A stretch of DNA of 54,057 bases, taken from Clostridia bacterium (GTDB taxonomy: Bacteria; Bacillota; Clostridia; Oscillospirales; CAG-272). Below, piece by piece: positions 35,388 to 43,029 of this stretch (the stretch's first letter is position 1; every line of letters begins with the position of its first letter). The notes under the pieces are model-generated. The model made no database searches. It was given only the letters and a program-made list of their open reading frames with translations, and was not told where the DNA came from. The stretch lies in assembly GCA_017399025.1 (NCBI GenBank), contig JAFQEK010000133.1:1-54057 (forward strand), read 5' to 3'. Made by a program: the position numbers and the translations under genes.

Positions 35388-36731
35388 ATGAACAGAAGTA
35401 AAACAAAAGTAGGCTTCGTTTCTCTCGGATGTTCCAAAAATCTGATGGATACGGAAGTCATGCTTGCAAAATTGGTGAAAGCGGGTTACCAGATCGTGCC
35501 CGAGGATATTGATGCGGATATCATCATCATCAATACCTGCGCTTTCATCGAGAGCGCAAAGAAAGAAGCCATCGACAACATTCTTGACGTTGCGTGGCTC
35601 AAAGAGCATCGCAAACTGAAAGGCATCGTTGTAACGGGTTGTCTTGCGGAGCGTTATCAGACACAGATTTTTGATGAAATTCCCGAAGTGGATGCTGTGG
35701 TCGGCGTGGGAAGCATTCACCGCATTGTCAAAGCCGTGGATGCCGTTGCCAAGGGACTGCAGTTCAGCGCGTTTGACGATAAGAACGAATCTCAGCTTGG
35801 TGGCGACCGCATTTTGACAACACCCGAATATATGGCGTATATCAAAATTGCGGAGGGTTGCGACAATCACTGCACCTATTGCGCGATTCCCTCCATCCGA
35901 GGCAGATTCCGCAGCCGTACGATCGAAGATATCGTAAAAGAAGCAAAGGAAATGGAAGAGCTTGGTGTAAAGGAACTGAATATCGTTGCGCAGGACACAA
36001 CGAGATACGGACTGGATCTTTACGGCGAATATAAGCTTCCCGAACTGATCCGCGCCATTTGTGCGGAAACGAATATTCCGTGGCTCCGTCTTCTCTATTG
36101 TTATCCCGATAAAATTACGGACGAATTGGTAGCCGAAATCCGTGATAACGACAGAGTGGTCAAATACATTGATCTGCCGATTCAGCATATCAGCGATTCC
36201 GTTCTCCGCAGAATGAACCGCCACGGCGATTCTGCCATGATCAAATCCGTCATTGCAAAACTGCGCAGGGAAATTCCCGAAATTTGTATCCGCACCACGG
36301 CGATCGTTGGTTTCCCCGGTGAAACAGATGCGGATTTCGAAGAACTTTGCGAATATGTAAAAGAGGCTGAATTTGATCGTCTGGGCGCATTTACTTATTC
36401 CAGAGAGGAAGATACCCCTGCCTACAATTTCGACGATCAGATCGAAGAAAACGTAAAGCAGGAGCGATATGATATTCTCATGCGCGAACAGCTTCACATT
36501 TCTGAAGCAAAAAATGAAAAACTGATCGGAAAACGTCTGCGCGTGCTTTGCGAAGCGTTTGACCCTGCGGCTGAAATTTATTACGGAAGAACCGCAGCCG
36601 ATGCACCCGATATCGACGGAAAGGTTTATTTCAAAAATGCGCTCGGTAAAAAGAGAATTGCGCCCGGCACTTTCGTTGACGTTGAAATCGAAGAAGCGGT
36701 AGATTATGATCTGATCGGTAAAACCGTTTGA
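35388..36731 (+). CDS. rimO: Ribosomal protein uS12 methylthiotransferase RimO
   Basis: 447 residues. N-terminal UPF0004 domain with Cys ligands ('SLGCSKNLMDTE', 'NTCAFIESAKKEAID', 'VTGCLAERY'), radical-SAM CxxxCxxC in 'CDNHCTYCAIPSIRGRFRSR', and a TRAM domain at the C-terminus. The 'GCSKNLMDTE' and 'AIPSIRGRFRSR' forms separate RimO from MiaB. Adds a methylthio group to an Asp of uS12. AGGAAAGG precedes the ATG. Confidence 0.95.
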   Translation: MNRSKTKVGFVSLGCSKNLMDTEVMLAKLVKAGYQIVPEDIDADIIIINTCAFIESAKKEAIDNILDVAWLKEHRKLKGIVVTGCLAERYQTQIFDEIPEVDAVVGVGSIHRIVKAVDAVAKGLQFSAFDDKNESQLGGDRILTTPEYMAYIKIAEGCDNHCTYCAIPSIRGRFRSRTIEDIVKEAKEMEELGVKELNIVAQDTTRYGLDLYGEYKLPELIRAICAETNIPWLRLLYCYPDKITDELVAEIRDNDRVVKYIDLPIQHISDSVLRRMNRHGDSAMIKSVIAKLRREIPEICIRTTAIVGFPGETDADFEELCEYVKEAEFDRLGAFTYSREEDTPAYNFDDQIEENVKQERYDILMREQLHISEAKNEKLIGKRLRVLCEAFDPAAEIYYGRTAADAPDIDGKVYFKNALGKKRIAPGTFVDVEIEEAVDYDLIGKTV

Positions 36732-36837
36732 AAATAAAATTTTCGTATAGCCCTTGCCTTATCTGCGCTGAAAAGTTCATTGCAGACAAGGCACTTCAAT
36801 AAAAAATAATATTGTGATTGAAAGAAAGGATTTCGTT

Positions 36838-37473
36838 ATGAAACTCAATTTGCCCAACAAGCTTACGCTTGCCAGAATGATCATGGTTCCTTTTCTGATG
36901 GTGTTCATCACGTTTGATTTCGGCTTGGGAGTATGGTCCCGTCTGATTGCCGCCGCTTTCTTTGCATTGGCTTCTTTTACGGATTTTGTGGACGGTTATA
37001 TTGCCAGACGCGACAATCTGGTAACCAATTTCGGTAAATTCATGGATCCTCTTGCAGATAAGCTGATGGTTTTTGTTGCTCTGATTTCTCTTTGCTACGT
37101 AACGGGCAGAGATACGATTCACTTTGAGCTTTTCGGCGAGCTTGTCGTAGATGAGGCAGAACTCGTTTACGGCGTATGTCTGCTGGCTGTTACCGTTCTC
37201 GTTATTTTCCGTGAGCTTGCGGTTACCTCCATGCGTATGGTTGTAACGAACACGGATGGCGTTGTTATTGCGGCAAACTATCTCGGTAAGGTAAAAACCT
37301 GCGTACAGATTCTCTTTATTCTGACTGCGCTGATTGAGCCCATATTCGATTATGATTTCCTTGGCGGTCATGTTGCTTCTTACATTACCATGATTGCAAT
37401 GGCTGTTATGACTCTTTGGTCCGGTATTGTTTATTTCAAGGGCTATTGGAAGTACATCAACCCTTCCGTTTGA
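36838..37473 (+). CDS. pgsA: CDP-diacylglycerol--glycerol-3-phosphate 3-phosphatidyltransferase
   Basis: 211 residues, polytopic. The CDP-alcohol phosphatidyltransferase motif D-x2-DG-x2-AR-x8-G-x3-D-x3-D is complete within 'FVDGYIARRDN...GKFMDPLADK'. Makes phosphatidylglycerol phosphate. It carries a small extra loop around residues 90-115. Start at 36838 with AAAGAAAGGA upstream. rimO-pgsA adjacency is common in clostridia; a hairpin without T-run separates them at about 36745-36795. Confidence 0.94.
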   Translation: MKLNLPNKLTLARMIMVPFLMVFITFDFGLGVWSRLIAAAFFALASFTDFVDGYIARRDNLVTNFGKFMDPLADKLMVFVALISLCYVTGRDTIHFELFGELVVDEAELVYGVCLLAVTVLVIFRELAVTSMRMVVTNTDGVVIAANYLGKVKTCVQILFILTALIEPIFDYDFLGGHVASYITMIAMAVMTLWSGIVYFKGYWKYINPSV

Positions 37474-37511
37474 CGTTTGAAAATCTATTTTGACGGAAAT
37501 CGGAAAATATC

Positions 37512-37540
37512 TTGACAAAAGTCGGATTTTAGTATACAAT
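37512..37540 (+). promoter_or_regulatory. Sigma-A promoter for the DUF1292 gene
   Basis: TTGACA (37512-37517), 17-nt spacer, TACAAT (37535-37540). Confidence 0.8.
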
Positions 37541-37589
37541 ATAAATAGAGAGTTTTGAAAGAAAAACTTGTTTGAAAGGAATGATACCC

Positions 37590-37871
37590 ATGGCAGAAGA
37601 AATGTTTGAATCGGCAGAAGTGATCACGCTGACGGATGAAGACGGCGTGGAAACAGATTTTGAAGTTGTTGCTTCTCTTGAAATCAACGGCGAACTTTAT
37701 TACGCATTGATGCCTGTTGAAAATAACGAAAATGGCGAATGTGTCATTTTGAAGCTTGAAAAAGACGAAAACGGCGAAGATATCCTCTCTACCATCGATG
37801 ATGACGATGAATACGAGAGAGTTGCCGATGCGTTTGAAGATGTATTCTTCTCTGAAATTGATTACGATTGA
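37590..37871 (+). CDS. DUF1292 (YrzB-like) acidic protein
   Basis: 93 residues, strongly acidic, with the DUF1292 pattern 'VITLTDEDGVETDFEVVASLEINGE' and 'YYALMPVE'. Widespread in Bacillota with unknown function. Start at 37590 follows GAAAGGA at a spacing of about 10; an upstream in-frame ATG at 37572 places the ribosome binding site inside the gene. Monocistronic, followed by a candidate 6S RNA. Confidence 0.88.
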   Translation: MAEEMFESAEVITLTDEDGVETDFEVVASLEINGELYYALMPVENNENGECVILKLEKDENGEDILSTIDDDDEYERVADAFEDVFFSEIDYD

Positions 37872-37902
37872 TTGCATAAAATTTCGAAAAAGCGCATATA
37901 CT
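37872..37902 (+). promoter_or_regulatory. Promoter-like sequence before the 6S RNA candidate
   Basis: TTGCAT (37872-37877) and TATACT (37897-37902) with a 19-nt spacer, longer than optimal; predicted start near 37909, close to the 5' end of the RNA structure. Confidence 0.45.
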
Positions 37903-37917
37903 ATCATCAGCTAAAAT

Positions 37918-38145
37918 GAAATAGACAAAATTCCTGCCCCTCTCGTGATATGTCAAAATTAAACCTACAACATTTTCTTGGAGCTTTATATACCGGTTAG
38001 GGGATGCAGACCTCCCGGGCAAGCCTGCTTCGTCACGCTTGTTTCGGACGTTGGGAGCACAAACTGATCGGCGCGAGCACCCACCTTGCTTTCTGCAGGG
38101 CGTTAATTATGATGTACACGGCTGGGTGGGTTTTGTTTATTCTAA
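37918..38145 (+). ncRNA. ssrS: Probable 6S RNA
   Basis: The two ends pair: ATAGACAAAATTCCTGCCC (37921-37939) with GGGTGGGTTTTGTTTAT (38124-38140), allowing G-U. Inward, CGTG (37934-37937) could pair with CACG (38117-38120), and AATTAA with TTAATT (38103-38108). An asymmetric central bubble follows (37953-37998 against 38087-38102). The apical arm is AGGGGATGC (37999-38007) with GCACCCACCT (38077-38086), then CTCCC/GGGAG and GCAAGC/GCTTGT. A rod of about 220 nt with one large central bubble is the hallmark of 6S RNA, which binds RNA polymerase. There is no open frame. Identified by structure, not by a model search. Confidence 0.68.
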
Positions 38146-38174
38146 ATCTATTCTCTCATGCATTCGATTTCTCC

Positions 38175-38203
38175 GAACTCCGTCTTGGCGACGGAGTTTT
38201 TTC
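38175..38203 (+). terminator. Terminator after the 6S RNA candidate
   Basis: AACTCCGTC-TTGG-C-GACGGAGTT followed by TTTT; about 35 nt after the closing helix of the RNA. Confidence 0.85.
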
Positions 38204-38206
38204 ATT

Positions 38207-38305
38207 CTATAGGAAATTGCGCAAAATGAGCCTTGCCGTTTTGCATTGTTTCGATACGGGCGAAACTTGGATAGGCTGAGCGCACAGATTGCAAGAAATC
38301 CGTTC
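38207..38305 (-). repeat. Dispersed hairpin repeat, copy R4 (hairpin end missing)
   Basis: Same orientation as R3. Shares CTATAGGAAATTGCGCAAAATGA, the GCCTTGCCGTTTTGC core and CGAAACTTGGATAGGCTGAG with R3, but stops before the GC hairpin. Confidence 0.8.
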
Positions 38306-38504
38306 TCTTGATTTTTGTAAATGGCGGCTTTGATTTTCTTGTAGGAAATATTGCGTAAAAACAAGTTAAGAATTTGCTTCACAAGATCCGTTCGACTCGC
38401 CCTCTCTGTCATTCTGAGCAGAGAACCGATTGAAAGTCGGGAGCATGTCGAAGAATTTCATTCCGTCTTTTGCCTTATAAATAACCCCTAAACTTCTCTA
38501 TGAT
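38306..38504. other. Non-coding stretch with a common clostridial intergenic motif
   Basis: Contains a partial echo of the R family (TAGGAAATATTGCG near 38341) and a GTCATTCTGAGC...TCGAAGAATTTC stretch (about 38407-38460), a type of repeat often seen between clostridial genes. No gene seen. Confidence 0.5.
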
Positions 38505-38548
38505 AAAAAAGGGAAAACCCCGTGTGTTCAAAGAACACACGGGGTTTA
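38505..38548 (-). terminator. Terminator of the solute-binding lipoprotein gene
   Basis: AAACCCCGTGTGTTC / GAACACACGGGGTTT perfect 15-bp stem, 3-nt loop; minus-strand tail TTCCCTTTTTT. Confidence 0.88.
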
Positions 38549-38590
38549 TTAATGCTTAATAACGATATTCACTTATAAAGTGAAAAGTAA

Positions 38591-40222
38591 TTAAGACTGG
38601 TTGCTGCTGATTGTGGTTACGAAGTTGGTGATCCAAGTTTCAGCCTGTTTAGCTTTTGCGTTAGCGTAGTTGGAAATGGTCTGAGGCTTGTTGTTCTTGA
38701 TAAAGCCGGAGATTTCACCTTCCAAGCTTGCGCCGGTGTAACCTGCGTCGTAAGTTCTGGTATCGAGAACGATTTCGAACATTTCTGCAGATTCTTCGTC
38801 ACCGAGTACCTGCAATGTGTAGTAGTTAACGTATGCAGGACGAACGATGTGTTTGGAATAGTAAGCGAAGATTGCGAGGAAGTCGCCTACTTCTTCTACG
38901 TCTTCAACATGAAGCGGAACAGCGTAGGAGGAGAAGTGGTTATCTACATAGTGGTAGTAGTTGTCGCCTTCGTTGAATACGGGGTAAGGAAGAAGACCGA
39001 TGGAAACGTCTTCAGCGCCTTCAAGAGCATCGATGCCGTGGAGAGCGGAACGGAGAATTTCAGATGCGAAGAGAGTCTGACCTGCTGCAACAGCGGTAGG
39101 AATCTGAGAGTAAGAGATGGTTTCAGTCTTTACGTCAGCCCAAGCTGCAGCTGCACGTTCCAATACGGGAGTCCAAGAAGCGAGGTTCTTGAGAACTTCG
39201 AATGCGAAAGTGCCGTTTTCGTTGCTCAGAATCTTGAGACCGGAAGCAACGTGCAAGCCGTGAGTAGCGTGTTCGGTTCTGAGCCAACCAACGATATCAC
39301 CGTCACCAACTTTGTAAGTGCCGGGAACTGCGTTGTCAACTGCAGCATAGTTAACCATTTCCATGAATCTATCGAGAGTCCATTTGTGATCTCTTACGAG
39401 CTGGTAAATGTCGATGTCGCGGATTTCTTCTGTGTTCTGGTAAACGGTCTTATTGTAAATAAGAGCGTGTGCGCAGTCGAAAGAAGTGAGAGCGAAGTCG
39501 CCGAGGATGGAGTAGAGCTTATCAGCGCCGCTGCTGTCTTTGTTTGTGTAGGTCTTTACATATTCCTGATCGAACCAAGGCTGTGTGAAGTCAATTTCCT
39601 TGGAACCGAGAGTCAAAAGGTTGTAGTTGTTACCGCTGGTAGCGAGAGCTGTGGAAGAATATTTAGCGTTGAAGAGGTCGATCTGATCGGTACCGTCAAC
39701 CAAAACGTTCTTGGATGCGTCGCCTGCGGGAGAGTCAGCTTTCGCGCCCTTGATGGTGCAGTTGTAAAGTGTTTCGATGAGCTGGTTTCTCTGGTCAACA
39801 GCAAGGCTGATGGGGTTATCCTGGTCATCAGCGTCTTCTTCGTCCATATAGATTTCGGTAGCTGCGTCATGACCGTCGTCATCACCGTGGTTACCTACGA
39901 TAACGAAAGTTCTGCCGCCGAAGTCGATATCCAAATAACCGGGCATCTTTGTGGGGTTATCGGGGTTGAAGGGAGGATCAACTACATCGGAATCGGAAGA
40001 AGAGGTGGTGTTTTCTTCGCCGCCGTTGTCGGAAGAAGAAGTGGTGTTGTCTTCGCCGCCGTTGTCGGAAGAAGAAGAAGTGGACTCTTCAGTCTTGGGT
40101 GTGCTGCTGGAAGAGCTCTGAGGCTTAGTTGTGGTGTCTTCATCAGTGTTATCACAACCTGCCATAAGGAGCATACCGAGGAGCATCAAGAAAGAAAGAG
40201 CAAGAGCCAAAAATCTTTTCAT
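38591..40222 (-). CDS. Extracellular solute-binding lipoprotein
   Basis: 543 residues. Lipoprotein signal with lipobox 'LLMAGC' (Cys about residue 23), then a Ser/Thr/Asp/Glu linker (about 24-90) holding two copies of 'SSSDNGGE', then a large domain with ABC solute-binding features ('LAVDQRNQLIETLYNCTI', 'QPWFDQEYVKTYTN', 'LYSILGDFALTSFDCAHALIYN'). Such proteins present sugars or peptides to ABC importers, but no permease or ATPase genes adjoin. Own promoter and terminator, so monocistronic. The ligand is unknown. Confidence 0.82.
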   Translation of the reverse strand: MKRFLALALSFLMLLGMLLMAGCDNTDEDTTTKPQSSSSSTPKTEESTSSSSDNGGEDNTTSSSDNGGEENTTSSSDSDVVDPPFNPDNPTKMPGYLDIDFGGRTFVIVGNHGDDDGHDAATEIYMDEEDADDQDNPISLAVDQRNQLIETLYNCTIKGAKADSPAGDASKNVLVDGTDQIDLFNAKYSSTALATSGNNYNLLTLGSKEIDFTQPWFDQEYVKTYTNKDSSGADKLYSILGDFALTSFDCAHALIYNKTVYQNTEEIRDIDIYQLVRDHKWTLDRFMEMVNYAAVDNAVPGTYKVGDGDIVGWLRTEHATHGLHVASGLKILSNENGTFAFEVLKNLASWTPVLERAAAAWADVKTETISYSQIPTAVAAGQTLFASEILRSALHGIDALEGAEDVSIGLLPYPVFNEGDNYYHYVDNHFSSYAVPLHVEDVEEVGDFLAIFAYYSKHIVRPAYVNYYTLQVLGDEESAEMFEIVLDTRTYDAGYTGASLEGEISGFIKNNKPQTISNYANAKAKQAETWITNFVTTISSNQS

Positions 40223-40252
40223 GAGAAAATCTCCTTTATAAAATATTTTTTG

Positions 40253-40278
40253 TTGTTATGAAAAAAACTCCATAACAA
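40253..40278 (-). promoter_or_regulatory. 5'-UTR hairpin of the solute-binding lipoprotein gene
   Basis: TTGTTATG / CATAACAA 8-bp stem with a 10-nt loop, located between the -10 element and the ribosome binding site. The equivalent position in the 40902 gene has a covarying hairpin. Confidence 0.7.
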
Positions 40279-40288
40279 GTTTGATTCA

Positions 40289-40317
40289 ATTATACCATTT
40301 TTTAAGAATTTTGTCAA
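40289..40317 (-). promoter_or_regulatory. Sigma-A promoter for the solute-binding lipoprotein
   Basis: On the minus strand TTGACA (40317-40312), 17-nt spacer, TATAAT (40294-40289). Confidence 0.85.
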
Positions 40318-40527
40318 GAGAAAATAAAATCCTTAATAGCGAAAACGATTTGTTTTGGTTGAAAAAACAACGTCGATTTTTTGGTTATTTTGCATAAAGG
40401 TTTTGCTTTGGTGAATGCTTTTTGTATAAGGGATAATTATATTTTAAAACAAACGGGAAGTATTATACAGAATGTTTGGAAATGGTGGTTCTTGTCAATT
40501 TTTTGCTTGACGGCAGGGGACAGTATT
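40318..40527. other. AT-rich intergenic sequence without recognisable features
   Basis: No convincing frame, hairpin or promoter was seen between the lipoprotein promoter and MITE M1. Confidence 0.5.
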
Positions 40528-40528
40528 T

Positions 40529-40731
40529 AATGTAAGTTCGATGAAAAGATCAATGAAGATTTTTCTGTTTGAAAAATTTTTGTATGATTGTTGGGCGGGT
40601 GCTCGTTCCCTCCGGAATATAAATTAAATTTTGAAACGACAGCAGCAAGCCACCGCCCTGCAACGAACGGATATCAGCACGCTAAATGCCCGTTTACCGT
40701 TCTGTTCTTCATCGAACTGGCGGTAGTTATT
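40529..40731. mobile_element. MITE-like element M1 sharing ends with the IS982-type element
   Basis: Left end TAAGTTCGATGAAA (about 40533-40546), right end TTCATCGAACTGG (40708-40720), imperfect outer flanks. About 200 bp with no coding frame. The inner right part (CGTTTACCGTTCTGTTCTTC) is shared with M3. Confidence 0.65.
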
Positions 40732-40735
40732 TTTT

Positions 40736-40856
40736 CTATGGAATAAAAAAGCGGCGAATCGCCGCTGATGGTTGCTTGCCTATTCAAATTTCATCTGTAT
40801 TTAAGCAACGCAAAACGGCAAGGCTCATTTTGCGCAATTTCCTATGGCATAAAAAA
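40736..40856 (+). repeat. Dispersed hairpin repeat, copy R5
   Basis: Flanked on the left by CTATGGAATAAAAAA (40736-40750) and on the right by CTATGGCATAAAAAA. Hairpin GCGGCGAATCGCCGC (40751-40765) replaces the R1 stem; the core GCAAAACGGCAAGGCTCATT and TTGCGCAATTTCC blocks are conserved. Confidence 0.85.
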
Positions 40857-40890
40857 GAATCCTTTCCCGAAGGAAAGGATTCCAAAAAAC
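40851..40890 (-). terminator. Terminator of the Ser/Thr/Glu-linker lipoprotein
   Basis: GGAATCCTTTCC / GGAAAGGATTC stem with loop TTCG-type, minus-strand tail TTTTTTATG. A-run on the other side makes it potentially bidirectional. Confidence 0.85.
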
Positions 40891-40901
40891 GAATTTTTTA
40901 A

Positions 40902-42182
40902 TTAAGCTGCTGCAGATTCAGATGCTGCGGTGGTAGCAGTAAGAGCTGCTTCAGATTCTGCGATAGAAGCAGAGAGGGATTCAGATTCTGCAATGGAAGC
41001 AGAAACAGAAATGGATTCAGAGATAGAAGAAGATTCGATGTTGGATACGAAGGTGTTGAAGTCAGCCTTGTTAGGAGCAAAGAGGATGTAGTCGATTTCA
41101 ACCTGATCGTCTTTGGTGATGTTTGCACGAGTATCAGCGTAGTTGTAGAAATCGAGGTAAGCGCGGTTACCGTAGGAACCGAGAACGTAGAAACGGAGAG
41201 CGTTGCATTCGTTAGCACCCATCCAAGCCCAGTTGTTGGAACCTGTGCTGCCGCCGGTACCTACGTAGTACATGTAGTGAACATAGGACTGAGTGATATC
41301 CAAACCGTCGGATCTCATGGAAGAACGGCAGAGAGCGGAAAGAACAGTCATATCGTATGTGTAGGACTTGTATACATCAACGGGATCAGCAGTGAGTCTG
41401 TGTTCGCCTGCGAGCAAGTCGTCAACATCGGGAGCGCCGCCCTGGAGATACATGTTGGAAGCGTACATGTTGAGAGCATAGCCTCTTGCAGTATCGTGGA
41501 ACTGAACAGCGATGATGTTGTTGTCGGACTTGTTGATCAATCTGATCTTCATGAACTTATCGGAGTTCATGAGGTGCTGATCGAAGGTGTAAAGGTCGAA
41601 GTCTTCGAAGCAGAGAGCGTAGGAAGTGGAGGAGTAGAGAGCGTTGCCTTCAGCGTCTTTACCGATTACTTCTACACGGTCGCCGTCTTCGTCAAGTTCG
41701 AACTTGATTTCAGGGTGATCCTGAAGAGCAGTAACGATGATGGAGTCAGGTGTGTAGTCAACAGAGATGAATTTTGCATCGTAAGAAAGAGCTTCAACGA
41801 GCCACTGGTGGGAAGTCAAGCCGAGTTCCTGAGCTTTGGAATCAGTACCAAAGTCGAAACGAGAGAATACGGGGGGAAGAGTTGTGGTGGTTTCTTCGGA
41901 AGAAGTGGTGGTTTCTTCGGAAGAAGTGGTGGTTTCTTCGGAAGAAGTGGTGCTTTCTTCAGAAGAGGAAGTGGTGTTTTCTTCGGAGGAAGAAGTGGTG
42001 TTTTCTTCGGAGGAAGAGGTGCTTTCTTCAGAGGAAGAAGTAGCTTCTTCGGAAGAAGAGGTGGTGGTAGAGTTGCCCTGAGGAGCAGTTGTGGTATCGT
42101 CATCTGTGTTATCACAGCCAACGAAAGCGAGAACTGCAAAGAGCATAGCAACTACCATCATGAGAGACAAGAATTTCTTCAT
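40902..42182 (-). CDS. Lipoprotein with repetitive Ser/Thr/Glu linker, unknown function
   Basis: 426 residues. Signal and lipobox 'VLAFVGC' (Cys about 22), then a low-complexity linker (about 24-103) made of TTSSSEE and TTTSSEE repeats, a unique domain of about 280 residues ('FDFGTDSKAQELGL', 'NNWAWMGANECNALRFYVLGSY'), and a Ser/Ala-rich tail (ISESISVSASIAESESLS and on). The domain is beta-rich by eye and may be a binding module; I do not recognise it. Same promoter and leader design as the 38591 gene. The linker DNA is a tandem repeat and could vary in length. Confidence 0.8.
   Translation of the reverse strand: MKKFLSLMMVVAMLFAVLAFVGCDNTDDDTTTAPQGNSTTTSSSEEATSSSEESTSSSEENTTSSSEENTTSSSEESTTSSEETTTSSEETTTSSEETTTTLPPVFSRFDFGTDSKAQELGLTSHQWLVEALSYDAKFISVDYTPDSIIVTALQDHPEIKFELDEDGDRVEVIGKDAEGNALYSSTSYALCFEDFDLYTFDQHLMNSDKFMKIRLINKSDNNIIAVQFHDTARGYALNMYASNMYLQGGAPDVDDLLAGEHRLTADPVDVYKSYTYDMTVLSALCRSSMRSDGLDITQSYVHYMYYVGTGGSTGSNNWAWMGANECNALRFYVLGSYGNRAYLDFYNYADTRANITKDDQVEIDYILFAPNKADFNTFVSNIESSSISESISVSASIAESESLSASIAESEAALTATTAASESAAA
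41888..42065 (-). repeat. Tandem coding repeat in the lipoprotein linker
   Basis: On the plus strand, units of TCTTCGGAAGAAGTGGTGGTT (about 21 nt) and TTTCTTCGGAGGAAGAAGT repeat nearly head to tail, encoding the Ser-Ser-Glu-Glu-Thr linker. Neighbouring units are almost identical. Confidence 0.85.
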
Positions 42183-42220
42183 GATAAGAGTTCTCCTTTT
42201 TGATAAAAAAATTTTGATTT

Positions 42221-42246
42221 TTGCTACGAAAGAACTTCCGTAACAA
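42221..42246 (-). promoter_or_regulatory. 5'-UTR hairpin of the linker lipoprotein gene
   Basis: On the RNA, TTGTTACG / CGTAGCAA, 8 pairs with one U-G, 10-nt loop. Same place and shape as the hairpin at 40253, with one covarying pair. Confidence 0.7.
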
Positions 42247-42255
42247 TGTATTTTG

Positions 42256-42284
42256 ATTATACCATTTCCTTTTTGATTTGTCAA
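42256..42284 (-). promoter_or_regulatory. Sigma-A promoter for the linker lipoprotein
   Basis: Minus strand TTGACA (42284-42279), 17-nt spacer, TATAAT (42261-42256). Flanks TCTCTTGACAAA and AAATGGTATAAT are shared with the promoter at 40289. Confidence 0.85.
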
Positions 42285-42503
42285 GAGAAAAATAAATTAT
42301 AACACTAAAATTCGTTTTCTTTTTTAATAAAATATCGACAAAACGACAATAATAAACAAAAAAATATTTATTTGATGAAAAGAAAAATTGAATTTTAAAG
42401 GGGTATCTTTTTTGAATGATGGAAAACGGTATGCGTTGCTCTTTTCGGCAGTTATACCATGTTTTTGAAAATAATGCGATTTTTTGATTACAGCATGGTT
42501 CTG
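42285..42503. other. AT-rich intergenic sequence without recognisable features
   Basis: No gene, repeat or clear promoter was seen between the lipoprotein promoter and MITE M2. Confidence 0.5.
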
Positions 42504-42666
42504 TTATAACATGAGTCCGATGGAAAACGAAGAGATAACCAAACTTTTATCTCTTTCATTTCAGGCAAGTCCTATCGAGATTCGTTCAGTTTCCGATATT
42601 ACTGTCGGTGCGCTCAGAATATCATGCGAGGCATGTCGACGTTCCCATCGAACTCGCGCTATTATA
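42504..42666. mobile_element. MITE-like element M2
   Basis: Left end TTATAACATGAGTCCGATGG (42504-42523) and right end CCCATCGAACTCGCGCTATTA are inverted copies of the same terminus as the IS982-type element. 163 bp, no gene. Confidence 0.7.
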
Positions 42667-42702
42667 TAAATTTAAGGAAGAATTTTCTGTCGTTTACGGG
42701 AT

Positions 42703-43029
42703 TTATTCGGAACGTCTCCAAGGCGCTTTTTCCAAGGGGAACGGAACGGTGTTTTCCGTACTTTCGAGATTGCCGTCGTAGGAATCGGAAACGCTCTCGG
42801 ATTCGGAAGTGTCCGAAGAATCTGTGGATTCGCTTGTGCTTGCGGATGTTGAAGTATCCGAGGCAGTTGAAGACGATGTGCTTTGGGAGGTTGCTTCCGT
42901 TTGGCTTGTACTCGGCAATGTGGAAGAAGAAGTGGTGGAATGATTGGGTTTGTTTTTACCGCATCCGGCTGCAAACAGCAAAGCGCAAACGGAAATGGCT
43001 GATAAAATGAGAGATAGGATTTGTTTCAT
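42703..43029 (-). CDS. Small lipoprotein consisting almost only of a Ser/Thr linker
   Basis: 108 residues: lipobox 'LLFAAGC' (Cys about 23), a Ser/Thr/Glu-rich stretch (about 31-90) and a short end 'PFPLEKAPWRRSE'. It resembles the N-terminal region of the two lipoproteins at 38591 and 40902 without any folded domain. Either a true short surface lipoprotein or the remnant of a larger gene whose 3' part was lost; element M2 ends 37 nt beyond the stop. Start at 43029 follows GAAAGGA at a spacing of about 10; an upstream TTG is less likely. A 9-bp hairpin lies just upstream. Confidence 0.6.
   Translation of the reverse strand: MKQILSLILSAISVCALLFAAGCGKNKPNHSTTSSSTLPSTSQTEATSQSTSSSTASDTSTSASTSESTDSSDTSESESVSDSYDGNLESTENTVPFPLEKAPWRRSE

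Noticed and set aside
38591..40222. Complete ABC importer operon around the solute-binding lipoprotein
   Set aside because: No permease or ATPase genes occur on either side; the lipoprotein has its own promoter and terminator.
40736..40856. CRISPR-like array from repeats near the lipoproteins
   Set aside because: Copies are single or two in tandem, about 100 bp long and diverged, with no regular spacers and no cas genes.
38849..42203. Long plus-strand open frames opposite the two lipoprotein genes
   Set aside because: They depend on the biased codons of the lipoproteins and the tandem linker repeat; they have no ribosome binding sites, while the minus-strand genes have promoters, lipoboxes and terminators.
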